From Rhodosorus marinus (taxonomy: Eukaryota; Rhodophyta; Stylonematophyceae; Stylonematales; Stylonemataceae): a stretch of DNA of 64,000 nucleotides. The notes beneath the pieces are model-generated. The model worked only from the letters and a program-made list of their open reading frames with translations, searched no databases and had not been told where the DNA came from. Shown piece by piece: positions 48,419 through 58,834 of the stretch. The DNA lies in contig JAMWBK010000001.1 of the NCBI GenBank assembly GCA_029953675.1, positions 3,674,501-3,738,500 of the forward strand, in the 5' to 3' direction. Position 1 is the stretch's first letter, and each line of letters begins with the position of its first letter. The position numbers and the translations under genes are program-made.

Positions 48419-50295
48419 TCACGGGGTTCCATCCTTCTGTTCTAGGCTTCTCATATCATAGTTTAGGAGCGTGAAGTCGCCGTGCTGTTTGGTTACCAGC
48501 TTCTGTACAGTCCCCTCACTAAAAAGCGTTGAAACGAGATCCTCTTCATGTGAGCCTTCAATGCCTAGTTCCCCCTTTGTCAGAAATCTCTCACTTGCGT
48601 GGTTTGTAGCTCGCAGGAGCAGAGAAGCATCAGCTTCCAAGTCCTCAAACCTTCCCACAAAATCGTATGGGAAGCTCCCAAGTCCGCACAGCGAAGCCTG
48701 TGACGACCAGTTTTCATACTGAATATCTTCGTTTTGCGCAATGAAGAACAAGAAATTGACATGGTTGTGAGTGTTCTTGATACGGAATTGCAAAGCCTGC
48801 GCACCCTCTACTTCCGGAGAAGGCTTCCTCGGCTGAAGCATGGGCAATCGTCGAGGACTGCCAGACGAACCCAGCTTGGTCGTTTTTCTGAATTGCAACC
48901 TACTTTCATCAGTCATGGCGAGGCGGACAATGAACTCGTCAAAGCTTGGGCGTCGTGCCTTGGTCACGTCGTTCTTGTCAACGTAGTCCCGCCCGTATAA
49001 CTGCCCCATGTAGATCTTATATTCCTCGGATTCCTTCGGTTCCTTCGTGAGTTTGTTAATGTACGTTGCTAACATTCTGTGCACGGGATGTCGAACGAAG
49101 GTGAACGTCACAAACGATCCGTCGGCTAGGATCTCATCAACCTCTTGCGCGGAAAACTCGCTCAGATACCTAGGAGGGGAGGGGGAGAAGATAGGATTTC
49201 AGATCATGAGCGGTTTACTAGAGTCCACCGTAATGGAGCCCGTGACGAGAAAATAAGGAGCATTCATTTGAGGCTCTCTTTTTCCAGTCCGTTAAAACGT
49301 ACCTCAGACCTGAGGCGGTTCTACTACGCGCTTTTTGGATGTCAAGGTAGTCAGGGAATCCCTCGAGCTTTCTCATGAGGACCTTCCAGTTGGTGCTTGC
49401 TGTGGAGGGTATTGGACAAAATATTAGCTTCGACTTCATTGACACAATAAGTCTCCTCGCATAGCTACTCCCTAAGACATCTTTGGCGGTTACGTCGGAG
49501 GCCGGGTAGAGGGTTCGACCTCTAAAAAGGGACCTGCTAATATCCGTCTTCAAGTTCGTACGAAGAAGGAGAAGTCGTTATGAAGCAAGTAAGCAGCTGG
49601 GTAGATGTTCTCAAGCATGAGCAAGAGCAAATCTCGGAAGACCGGAAAACGAACTCAAAACTCACCCCGTCTTGGAATGCTGCTTCAAGGGAAACCTGTT
49701 CTAGCGGGTTCTCCTCTTGCTCAGTTTTCTCTGGTGGCTCGCGTTCCATGGTCTCCATCCCGGCCTTCGCAGTTTCAGACCTGAAACTTTCGCCAGGACG
49801 TTTACTGCTCTCTTTGCCTGGGATCCCATGAGTATCAGTACCGAGCTCAGGTCCCCGAATAGCTCCCGGAGAACCTCCCTCACGCGCTTGGATGTGTTCG
49901 GAGTAAATACTAGTTTGCGGGTCGCGCAAATAAGGGGATCTTTTGGCGGCAGGTGGCTCTTCAATCGCGCACCCGCATCTTAAGTACATATACAATGCCA
50001 TTGCAACAGACAGAACAGCCGCAACGGGCAGAAGCTTCTCGGTGTTGATCTTTCTCCTAAACGATCTCTTCCTCGAATATCCTTCAGGAAGAGAGCCGTT
50101 GCCTCCCGGTGATTTCTTGGCCAACCCAGGGTATGAATATACCCTTGGACTGTTTGCTACCGGGGGGCTCTCGCCTAGGGCCATTGGCGAAGTCGGGCTT
50201 GAGCCGGGTTGCCGACGTCCCCCGTTTCCACCAACTGACGGGTTCTCCGAAGGTTCCCTGAATCTCACAGACGGCTCTCTACGTCCTCCAGACAT
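48419..50295 (-). CDS. Golgi-type carbohydrate sulfotransferase 2 (Sulfotransfer_2 family)
   Basis: Four exons, 50295-49666, 49547-49303, 49169-48904 and 48726-48419, give about 482 aa. A long proline/serine-rich cytosolic N-terminus precedes one membrane anchor (LLPVAAVLSVAMALYMYL, about residues 88-105), so the protein is type II. A disordered, Glu/Pro-rich stalk then leads to the catalytic domain. The 5'-phosphosulfate loop is CPIPSTASTNWKVLMRK. The 3'-phosphate motif is FTFVRHPVHRMLATYINKL, where the usual RDP is RHP. The terminal block WSSQASLCGLGSFPYDFVGRFEDL is shared with sulfotransferase 1. The proposed last intron (48727-48903, 177 nt) has no stop and is a multiple of three, so it could instead be a 59-residue coding insert. 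PAPS-dependent glycan sulfation is the likely role. Confidence 0.87.
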
Positions 50296-50468
50296 TTTGT
50301 CTTAGATTGGGACGACCGTGTTCAAAGGCGCTCTTTCAGCTACTCGGAGACCGACCGAAAACAGGCAACCAAAAGCCTTAATCAGGCCGCATCCAAAGGC
50401 GGGAGTCAACTCAAACCCAAGGACTTCATTGCGATTTCGTGATCAGCTGCTCATACTTTCTTATACTT

Positions 50469-51179
50469 CTACTCCTCCAGGTTGCCCACGCTAGTCACAA
50501 CACTCTTGTCTCCAGGTCCCAAGCTTCTCACCTGTGCACCTATTCCGCGCTGGGTATTTGACTTGCGGTGTCCCATCCTCGTGAAGGATGAAAAAACGTC
50601 TGCCTTTGCACAAACACATCTGTCCCATTTCTTTTTGTCCCACAGCAGTGTTGGAGTGTCAAAATTGTTGAATTCGATTAAATAGCCGCCAAAAACCCCA
50701 CCTAGGCTTGTTGTTAATCTAGAACACAGAGCTAAATTTATATCCTCTACGGACACAATATTCTCCTTTTCAATGAAAATCGTTTCCGTATTTCCCAAAA
50801 AAGGTTCCGAGGTCCAATATTTGTCCTCTCGACCCCACCCCTTGCCAGGTATCTCCACAAATTCATAGAAGCTTTTTTGTTTTAAAGGGTTGACAAGAAG
50901 TGGTCTCGCGTTCCGATCTGGAGTGGCGGGATTCCATGAGGCAGAGCAGGTCAATATTATTGCATGTAGCGGTAGCTTTTCAAGTAGATCTTGCGTCCTG
51001 GATGATGTCAACATCCGAGCCAAGTCTAACGCAACGAAGCGAACACAAGGCAGCCATTTAGCGTTCGCCAAAAGCGTAAGCATTGGGTTAGTAAAAGCAT
51101 GAAGCGGGGTTCCCGGAGTTGGTGCCCCAGGACAGTTCGTTGCTCTGGTCGACAATTGCGTCGCTAGTCTTGGAGTCAT
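50469..51179 (-). CDS. Hypothetical protein, 236 aa
   Basis: An open frame starts with ATG at 51179 (MTPRLATQLSTRATNCPGAP) and ends at 50469. It contains a hydrophobic-basic stretch (NPMLTLLANAKWLPCVRFVALDLARML), a Tyr/Trp-rich segment (GWGREDKYWTSEPFLGN) and a closing CVCAKADVFSSFTR segment. The composition is protein-like and length exceeds chance for this base composition. The frame upstream on the same strand (51198-51530) has no ATG at its start but is also open, so more exons may lie there. No family is recognised. It sits just 5' of sulfotransferase 2 on the same strand, with 173 bp between. Confidence 0.4.
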   Translation of the reverse strand: MTPRLATQLSTRATNCPGAPTPGTPLHAFTNPMLTLLANAKWLPCVRFVALDLARMLTSSRTQDLLEKLPLHAIILTCSASWNPATPDRNARPLLVNPLKQKSFYEFVEIPGKGWGREDKYWTSEPFLGNTETIFIEKENIVSVEDINLALCSRLTTSLGGVFGGYLIEFNNFDTPTLLWDKKKWDRCVCAKADVFSSFTRMGHRKSNTQRGIGAQVRSLGPGDKSVVTSVGNLEE

Positions 51180-52220
51180 GCACCAACCGGCTACCCGTCA
51201 GGTTTGCACTCTCCTCACTGTATTTTGGCTATGCCACAGTGATCCACTCAGGGGAGCCGTCAAGACGGCAGTACCGCTCAGCAGGGTAATACAGAGCTGA
51301 GCAGAATCGTGAACCAAAGTCCAGACTACCGGCCTCCGTTTTGACTTTCTTAAACCATCCATCAAGATCGTAATGCTCCAATGCGGAGAAGACTTTTTAT
51401 GGCAAACTGAGAACGTCGTCAAGACGTTCTCGCTCCGATAGGCGCTTGAATTGCCCCCGAGAACATGCCGAACTGGTGAGAGTCCCAAAAAACGGATGGC
51501 ACCAAGACCTCCACACAAGAACCAAGCCAAAACAGGGCTGTCAATCTCCCCCCCTTCCCCCTTACCCCAAAAAGGCTCGCAAACGACAACCCCATCTATA
51601 TAGTCATACTATGCATGGGATCTTCCAAATCAGCCAATCGCTGCTGCTCGCAGAACAAGCCTCTCATGAAAGCTGAAAGCAGAGCTTATTGTTTTTTGCG
51701 AAATACGTAAAAGCAGAGATAGAAATTTCAAGGTAGCAAATTACGCCGCCATCCCCCCTGGTGAAAATCAACTTTCTCATCTGGGTAAGGACGCGTGGAA
51801 ATAAATAATTGGAAGATAAATTGATCGGAACACATTGTGTATCTCTATTTGTAAACGAAGATTACATACGAATGATGATTGGTGCTTTATTAACTGACCA
51901 TATGCACGCGTTAGGCAAATTCTCGAAACCTTTATTGGCTAAAAAAAAGCGTAATACAGGGATGAAACTCCTCGTATAGAAATAGGGGGGGGTAATGAAG
52001 CTACCGCATCAATTTTTTTTAGTACTATGAAAACGGTACAGTATTTGAGTGTTTCACGTGTTTTCCTCATCCACGCTTCTGACTACTTGTGAAGGAGGGT
52101 TTTGGACGGGCGGGTTTGAGAGCTTGTGGGTGATCGTGAGCGGGAGGTGTCCTGCAGAGTGGAGAGGGAAGAAGATTCAGCTCATGGATGTGTTTTGAAA
52201 AGTAGACAAAGTGAAAAAGA
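51180..52220. other. Divergent intergenic region
   Basis: Lies between the minus-strand hypothetical ORF and the plus-strand small membrane protein gene, so it probably holds both promoters. A G-run lies at about 51990. No gene is supported apart from the possible upstream exon noted for the hypothetical ORF. Confidence 0.4.
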
Positions 52221-52875
52221 ATGAACGCTTTGAGTTGTAGTCGAGTTCGTAGACGAGCGGCGTTGGCAGCCGTCCTTCCCTCGCCAAGTGATCAGCATTT
52301 TATGCGGGAGCGATTGTCGAGCTTGGCAGGTTTGCCCTCGACAAGGTTGATGAGCTTTGTGGTGATGCCCCTCGTGCTGGGAGCTATGATGCTGTTGAAT
52401 GGGTTTCAGGAGTATCGGAGGGTAAACGGCCGCGGGAGAAGAATGGTAAATTCGGCTTAGCGAGCGAGTCTTCTGATCAATGCGTTGGTCTGCTCCATCA
52501 CGGGGCAGAGCCTTTGTGACTCGGATTTTTTTTTGTCGTGGTTGCGCTGTGCTGTAGTTTTTAGTCGTTTTGTAGACAATCGCGTTTTGTTTCCGTTGCT
52601 TTATGAGCTACGTCAAGCATTTTGCGTGGACTAGCCTGCCCAAATAGTTTGTCCCCATACCCGATCACCTGATCAATCAGTTAAATGGATGGTGTTTACT
52701 TTTTGAATTGCGTTTGTCTCTCCTGCAGAAATCACCAGTCGATTTTCTTTTTGCCAGAGCACAGCAAGCTCTTCCACAACATGCTACTCGCAAACTGGCT
52801 GGAGCTGGCACGATACCCAACTTGGGCGATGCACCGGGACTGGACCCATTCCAACCTTCATCTAGATCAACGTGA
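52221..52875 (+). CDS. Small single-pass membrane protein, probably mitochondrial, 115 aa
   Basis: Exon 1 is 52221-52421. The intron of 307 nt is GTAAAC...CTCCTGCAG. Exon 2 is 52729-52875, joined in phase 0. The N-terminus (MNALSCSRVRRRAALAAVL) is Arg-rich and lacks acids, as in a mitochondrial presequence. One transmembrane helix follows at residues 44-58 (MSFVVMPLVLGAMML). The hydrophilic C-terminal part (SPVDFLFARAQQALPQHATR) ends PFQPSSRST. An alternative donor 24 nt later (GTAAAT at 52446) would add eight residues in frame. The size and layout resemble accessory subunits of respiratory complexes, but I cannot name a family. Confidence 0.6.
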
Positions 52876-54156
52876 TGAGCGGATGAGCACGTCTGCAAGT
52901 TTTGCGAGAAGCAGTGCTCTCCGGTGCGCCTAGTCAGTCGAATCTGAGATATTCTCAGAGGGAATAATTCCGGTCCGCTTGTGACCATTTATTTGAACGC
53001 TGCGCCCATTGGAAGCTCACATGACCAGATCGCCTTCAAGACAGGCTAGTCGCCATTTCTGCAATAGAGCACCAACACTTGCTTCCAGTTGAAATGCCTG
53101 TTGGAGTGGACAAAGCATTTGCTCACAGGCCAGGCGCGCGCCTGGTAACCCCAAAGCGATGATTTGCTCAAGGAAGCGGGGCCTCACCTAAAAGCTCCAA
53201 CGCTATGCTCACGGAGCTATCGTTACGAATGGGCTCGTCTGGTTTTTGAGATCACCAAGGAGCTAAGACCCTTCCCTTTAAAGCGGTTCCGCAATCGCAA
53301 TCACAATCGTGAACGGTTGAAGAGCACATGAACCACTTGATACATGTCCTCGATTTTTGGAATGACTAGGGATTCGCGAAGAGCCACTGCTCTGACCTGG
53401 CTTTATGAAATTCGGCTCAAGAGCCGTGCGACAGAGAACGATCATGTAATGAACCTCCCACTCTACGGGAGCACATAGTGCCAATTTCCGCTGGACGAGA
53501 CTCATCTCTGTGAGTGCGTCACTGGATCGTCGAAGAGGTCTGTCACCGTTTTTCAGAGCAAGCCCAATGAGGTTTCTCCCTCTTATCGCTTGTTATCGTG
53601 TAGAATATCAATCCTTATTCATCATCTATACCAAATTCTGTTCAACCTCCCTATCAGGAGGAAGGACTCAGGGCGGCTCCCTGCTGGATTTGCTGGTTCA
53701 CATCTAGAATGTATGGGACATGTTGATCATCTGGGGTACCGTCGATAATAACCTACCACCAGAACATAATTAGACCCTCGAAAGCACCCCATGAACCCAG
53801 GCCTAGGGGTTGGCAGCGAGCACGTCAGTCCCACAGTTTCTGCATCGAACAATAGCGGAACGCCCGTTCTTTCCAAGTCTGTTCGAAACGGACGATATTC
53901 TCCTATGCAGATTCGGGCAAGGTGAATTGAAAAGGATAGTTCGCCGTGTGACTTGAGTTTGGGATATGTTTATGTTGTTCCTGAACATCAAAAAGCTTTC
54001 AAATGAAAACTCTTAAACTTGACTATCCCCATGAACGTGAAGAGAGGATATCCACGTTTTCTAAGCTGTTGTTTTAGAACGGGCAACTTGTTCATTAGTT
54101 TTCCCCCTTTTTTCTTCTTCGCGCTGCTTCAGCTGCTGAGGGGACGTTTTGTGAGA
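52876..54156. other. Intergenic, no supported gene
   Basis: Short frames on both strands only. A minus-strand RCRNCGTDV piece (about 53812-53850) has one CxxC but no further domain. Nothing else is visible. Confidence 0.4.
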
Positions 54157-55404
54157 ATGGGCAAAATGGATGAATTGAACTTGTCGGGGAAGGAGTCGTT
54201 GTTGAGGAACAGGGAGGATTCGGGAAAGAATGTGCTGCATGAAAAGGTAGACAGTTGAAAGCAACAAGCTTGCCGGTGTTCAACCGCTGGCAGTTTGCCA
54301 GTTCTCTTTTTGTGGGAGTTAAGAAGTATGGAGTCGAACGCTTTTTCGTTTGGGGCGATGACAATGGAGGAGCCGGAACCAATTTCATTTGGGACGTTTC
54401 GCCAGAAATATTATGCGCTTGAAAAAGAATTGGAAGCAGATCAAGGTGACCTAGATAAGGTGACGGAGGCACAGAAGAGGTGTATGGACGCAGAGAGGCA
54501 AGTCAATCGAGTGGAGAAGGAGCGAAGTCAGGCGGAGGCAGCTTTGGGTTTTATCGAGAGACAGTGTTTGGAAGCGAGAAAGGGAGGGTTGAGGAAGTTT
54601 CTTAAGGGCGGCAGTGATGTGGATTTGGATATGTTGGAGATAAAAAAGTTGAAATACCAGAAGCGACTGAACGAGCTTCACAAGGAAGTTAGAAAAATGC
54701 AGGACAAGAAACTGAGGACTGAGAGCAACCTTGCGCAGGCGCGAGAAGAGTTTCTACGGAAAGTCTACTACGGCAAGAGGCAGCGAGTAGCGCTTGAACA
54801 GGCGTTTCGAGGAGAAGACGTTAGTACGGACGCTCGGAGACTGCAGCAGAGGCGTGACGTAGCAAGGAAAGATTACAGAAAATCCCTTGAGAAACTTGAG
54901 GACCACAAGGCAGCACTTGCACACCTGGAGAACAGCCGATCAAATCTACTGATGATCCACAACCTTCTACGGACTCTGTCTTCCAACCACTCCGTTGCAC
55001 AGTTTATAGTTGGAGACAGTGGTCGCACCAATAATGCAATGCAGCAAGCGCAGGTGTTGTCAAACAAAGCCTTGAACGAACTCAGCCAGGCCAACAGCGC
55101 AAATTTTGAGCTAGCGAGGCGGTCACAACTCGAAGATCTTCTGGGGGAATTCAAGAGCTTGTCCAGCATCGTGAGCGATGGTTATATAGTTGACGCGAGC
55201 ATAAGGAGGAAGTTGGGAAAGCTTCAGCAGACCGCAGAGCAAGGACTTGCCTTGCTGACCAAAATGCTTGACCTGCAGCGGAATGCTATTTCAGATGCGG
55301 AGAAGAAATGCGACAGCCGTAAAGGCGGCCTCGAATCTGTTCAGCAGAGCTTGGAGAAGGAGCGGCTGCGTCTAGTACACACTCCGTATACCGCTATGGA
55401 TTAG
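54157..55404 (+). CDS. Long coiled-coil protein, function unknown
   Basis: Exon 1 is 54157-54246 (MGKMDELNLSGKESLLRNRE). The intron of 72 nt is GTAGAC...TTTTTGTGGGAG. Exon 2 is 54319-55404. The join is phase 0 and gives 391 aa. From residue 50 to the end the protein is almost entirely charged helix (for example ALEKELEADQGDLDKVTEAQ and KKLKYQKRLNELHKEVRKMQ), with few prolines and heptad-like spacing, so an extended coiled coil is nearly certain. Two short less-helical stretches (around RGEDVSTDAR and GDSGRTNNAM) may be hinges. Coiled-coil proteins of this kind act as scaffolds or tethers. No specific family is recognised. Confidence 0.75.
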
Positions 55405-56229
55405 CATCCATGTGTTTTTGTTTTGTCTGAGTTGTCGCCTATTGGGCACCGATTGAGGACCGTGAATACACGGCCCGGGGTTTGATCAGCATTTTATTTA
55501 TGTCATCTTTAAAACCAGCCTTCAATTTTTCGATGCAGACTACCGCTTCGGTCTCCGGTATCCGGACAGCCTCGCGGTATCTTCATTGCTCGCTATCCCT
55601 CCTAGGCTGCCGGCTAAACGAGGTACAATGTTTCTACCTTGTCCACTCCCGCTTACAATCGTTTCGGTTTATTGCGGCGAGGGGTGCTCAGCACACAAGG
55701 CTGAATACCACAGTGCTTTCCGAGCTTGCCATTACCTCTGGAAATTGACCCCCTTCCCCCGTCCTTACTTCAAACTCCCCAAGCAGCCCAACCTCCTAGC
55801 GATAGTCTACCGACCACGGTTGTGATGGCTGTTCACTACTAAATATTGCAACATTCTCATGAGGCACACAGCGGGGAATGCGACTGGGAGCACTAGCTTG
55901 GCTCGTTTTCGACTTGGTCAGCCCATTCACAGCTCCTTGTGCTACCTTAAAGACCGGAAACGACTTGTTTTTGTTCCCCCACCGGAATTTGTGCTACCTT
56001 TTTTGTCGCAGGGGCTCCCCTGCTGCGCCCGGGTTTCTTCACTTTGCGATCCATACCGGTCAAGCTGCGCAAGGGTGTCAGCAAAAGGGTTGAGGCCGGG
56101 ACAGTGGGCCGGTCTTCCGCCCAATCCTACTGTCATGGGAGAGGCCGCGATCGCGAATTCACGATATGTTTCCAGAAGTCTTTGACCAAGGAGCGGTATC
56201 ACAACTGAAGTAGCTCCCCGTGCTCGAGA
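55405..56229. other. Convergent intergenic spacer
   Basis: Lies between the 3' ends of the coiled-coil gene (+) and the EEP enzyme gene (-). No supported feature. Confidence 0.5.
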
Positions 56230-57360
56230 TCACTCAAGGCCCGGTTGGAATTGGAACTGCGTTATGAGAGGGTAGTGATCAGAACCACCTGCTTCCACAA
56301 CCTCTGCACCCACACATGTTAGTAACGCAGGATTGTAAAACACGTGGTCGTAAACGGCGCGAAGCTTTAGTCCGAGGAACTTTCCATGCCAGGTATGCGT
56401 CCTGGAGCTGCTACAATGCTGAGAAAGTGCGTTCACGAGCCCCATTTCCTGCTCCAAGAACCTTGTGCACAGGGCGTTGGATGTATTGAGATCCCCAAGA
56501 ACGATCGTTGGAATTTTGCCTTGGTCCTGACCATTGGAAAAGCGTAGCTCCTCGGGTGAATGGAGAAACTTCCGTGTTGCGTAGTACATGCACTCACCTC
56601 TAATAGACACTCACAGTGAGTTTGAACTTCCTGCAATCTTTGCTTTTCCACCTTCCAAGGAAGACTGGGAAACGCGGCTCTGAGGTGAAGGTTGACAATC
56701 TCCAGTTCTGAGATCCGTTCATCAACGATCACGGATGTTTTCCATGCAGGGTACCAGCCAAAGAAGATCTCCTTCGACACAAGATCTGAGGCCCCGAGCG
56801 GAAGTTTCGAGAGAATTGCAACACCGCCATGACGCCAGCGATGGTGCAGGAACCGTATATGCTGGTAAGCTTCAGTAACGCTCTGTTGCTCCAGTAGAAA
56901 CTTTTCCCAGCATCTGTTTGTCTCTTGGAGGCACACAATATCTGCGCCGCTCTGGGCTATGACATGCGCCGTCTTAAGATTACCAGGAAAAGCCAAGTGA
57001 CCGTCCTACTCCAAAAAAAGCAAAACTGATGAGCAACAGGTCGAACCGAACGACCTAGCCGTGGATTTCAGAAGAACATACCATGTACACGTTGTATGTC
57101 GCCACGGAAATATGTTGCCGAAGCTCATGGTTTTCATCGGGCCTGATCCGTTCATCTTGCCGCATTGGCTGAAGATGGACGCAGGTCACTGCCCGCGCTA
57201 AGTAGTTCCTCGCCCGGAGCCACTGACCCTGCGAGGAGGAAAGCGACCTCAGCGGTGGCTTCTTTGTTATCCTACCGTTCGACGCGCCAACAAAGCAAGT
57301 CATGGACACCATACAGCAGTGTGCAGGGTTCTCCCAAATGGTTCTCCGATGACGAGTCAT
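56230..57360 (-). CDS. Endonuclease/exonuclease/phosphatase-fold enzyme (CCR4/nocturnin/TDP2-like)
   Basis: Three exons, 57360-57082, 57005-56598 and 56526-56230, are joined in phase 0 and give 327 aa. The catalytic elements of the EEP fold are all visible in order: VATYNVYM (metal/active-site Asn90), DIVCLQET (metal-binding Glu121), HGGVAILSK, VNLHLRA, VLGDLNT (catalytic Asp241, Asn243), AVYDHVFYN and GGSDHYPL (Asp312-His313). The family cleaves phosphodiesters, including deadenylases, nocturnin, Angel proteins and tyrosyl-DNA phosphodiesterase 2. The G-D-L-N and S-D-H-Y-P-L form suits the small TDP2/Angel group, but substrate cannot be fixed. The N-terminal 80 residues are poorly conserved and Arg-rich, and could target an organelle or be partly untranslated. 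Confidence 0.88.
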
Positions 57361-58231
57361 GGATGCACGTTCCGATGATCTAGCACGTCCTGATCAGCCT
57401 CTCAACAACAATGGCGAAGAACGCAAGCAATCAGATCGAGACGAGTTGCGGCAATTGGGGGGAAGCTATCCGGGATGCCCAGTGGCTAATCATACAGGCT
57501 TTAGGTATTATGCGGATACCAATGCTGTTGACTAGCGAACTTTTTCGCCGTGGAGCGCGAGCTCCGGCCAAAGCGAGTTTCCTTTTGTTTACGTGACCAA
57601 CGGAGTTTTGTTGGTTTCTGCCAACAGTCTTAAAGGTCTGCTGCCGTACCAGTTCGCTGAGCAGAGGCCCCTTGCAAAGCGGCGAAATTCGCAAACTGAC
57701 TCTTCCCCGTCGCTGTTGGGACTTGATCTCCCTTACCCTCAACGCGGGTTGATTACCTGCGGGCACGCAGCAGCTCAATTGAGATAGTCTTGTATCATTG
57801 ATGGAGGCTAGATTGTTATAAGTCTGCTGACGTGCTCCCATGGAAGGCATCCCAAGGCCACTTTTTATGAGAGCGCGGCACCGAGCTTTTTTTCGGCCAC
57901 TCTCAAACACTCTCCGGGTGGGTTGGTTCTGTGGTCTGAGGAATGCAAGCCAGCCACTCCATGAGCCCATAGCAGACAGCCACTAGAAACCTAGGAGAGC
58001 AATCGCATCATTCAAGGACCTGCCCGCCGCCATATCTGACGCAATTTCAGACTGCAAATGATTCCAAAAATTAGGTTTATATTAGGTGAATGAGCAAACA
58101 AGCCAAACGAACTAGCGAGTCCTTTCAAAAACAAATCACGCGGAAACAAGCCGCGACTGTGCAAAGCCGCTAGCCACGATCGTAGGTACTGAGATATCTG
58201 CGCTCATGGTGCAGCAGTGTATTCGCCTTTC
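57361..58231. other. Intergenic, no supported gene
   Basis: A 179-codon minus-strand frame (57431-57970) has no motif and its opposite strand is equally open, which suggests chance. The stretch lies upstream of the EEP gene and probably includes its promoter. Confidence 0.45.
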
Positions 58232-58834
58232 TCAGATCGTCTCGGCGATGACGGAGATAGCCAGCTCTCTCGCAATCCTTCCGCTCGAGCCCATGACCTT
58301 GCGACCTCCACTCTTGTTGTTCGCGCTCTTCTGTGGTTTAGCCCTGTCCTTCTGAGTCAAAGTGTGCATCTTTACGAGCAAGTCTTCAATGTCCTTGTAC
58401 CCCTTTTTCGTCGCGATCATCAGAGGCGTCTGTTTTTTGGCGTTCCTGATATTGAATTTCGCCTTGTTCCTGAGGAGAAGCTTAACAACTTCAATGTGAT
58501 TGTTCTCAACAGCATTGAAAATCGGAGTGGACCCCTTTTGGCTCTGATCCGGCTGGTCAATCACTGCACCGTGTTCAATGAGCAGCTCGGCAACCTTAAG
58601 GTGTCCTCCCTCGCATGCAAGGTGCAATGACGTGGTTCCCTTTTGCTCGAACTCTGCGTTGTGATTCAAGAGGAGCGAAACAACTTCCAGCTGATCCGCC
58701 TTGGAAGCCTCCTGCAGAGGCGTCAATCCTTTGCTTCCCTTCCAGTTGATATTGCCACCACTGTCAAGAAGTTTGATAACATCCTCGAGGCTACCGTCCC
58801 TCGCGGCAGTGCACAGCTTCTCCCTCGGCCTCAT
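58232..58834 (-). CDS. Ankyrin-repeat protein, 200 aa
   Basis: A single exon with ATG at 58834 (MRPREKLCTAARDG). Four to five ankyrin repeats are evident from the recurring G-x-T-P/S-L-x-x-A and V-x-x-L-L pattern: GSLEDVIKLLDSGG, GLTPLQEASKADQLEVVSLL, GTTSLHLACEGGHLKVAELL, GSTPIFNAVENNHIEVVKLL and KQTPLMIATKKGYKDIEDLL. The C-terminal 45 residues are basic (KDRAKPQKSANNKSGGRK) and disordered. Ankyrin repeats mediate protein-protein contact; the partner cannot be deduced. The gene has no intron, unlike most neighbours. Confidence 0.93.
   Translation of the reverse strand: MRPREKLCTAARDGSLEDVIKLLDSGGNINWKGSKGLTPLQEASKADQLEVVSLLLNHNAEFEQKGTTSLHLACEGGHLKVAELLIEHGAVIDQPDQSQKGSTPIFNAVENNHIEVVKLLLRNKAKFNIRNAKKQTPLMIATKKGYKDIEDLLVKMHTLTQKDRAKPQKSANNKSGGRKVMGSSGRIARELAISVIAETI

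Noticed and set aside
53803-53991. Cereblon-like CULT domain from RCRNCGTDV on the minus strand
   Set aside because: Only one CxxC is present. The following conserved block and second zinc pair are missing and stop codons interrupt the frame.
54292-54420. Alternative start of coiled-coil exon 2 in another frame (FASSLFVGVKKYGVERFF)
   Set aside because: Splicing to the upstream CAG gives 42 plausible residues and then a stop, while the chosen acceptor opens 361 codons of coiled coil in phase. It could be a rare truncated isoform but I see no support.
57431-57970. 179-codon minus-strand frame upstream of the EEP enzyme
   Set aside because: No motif and no splice continuity with the EEP gene; it is most likely chance.
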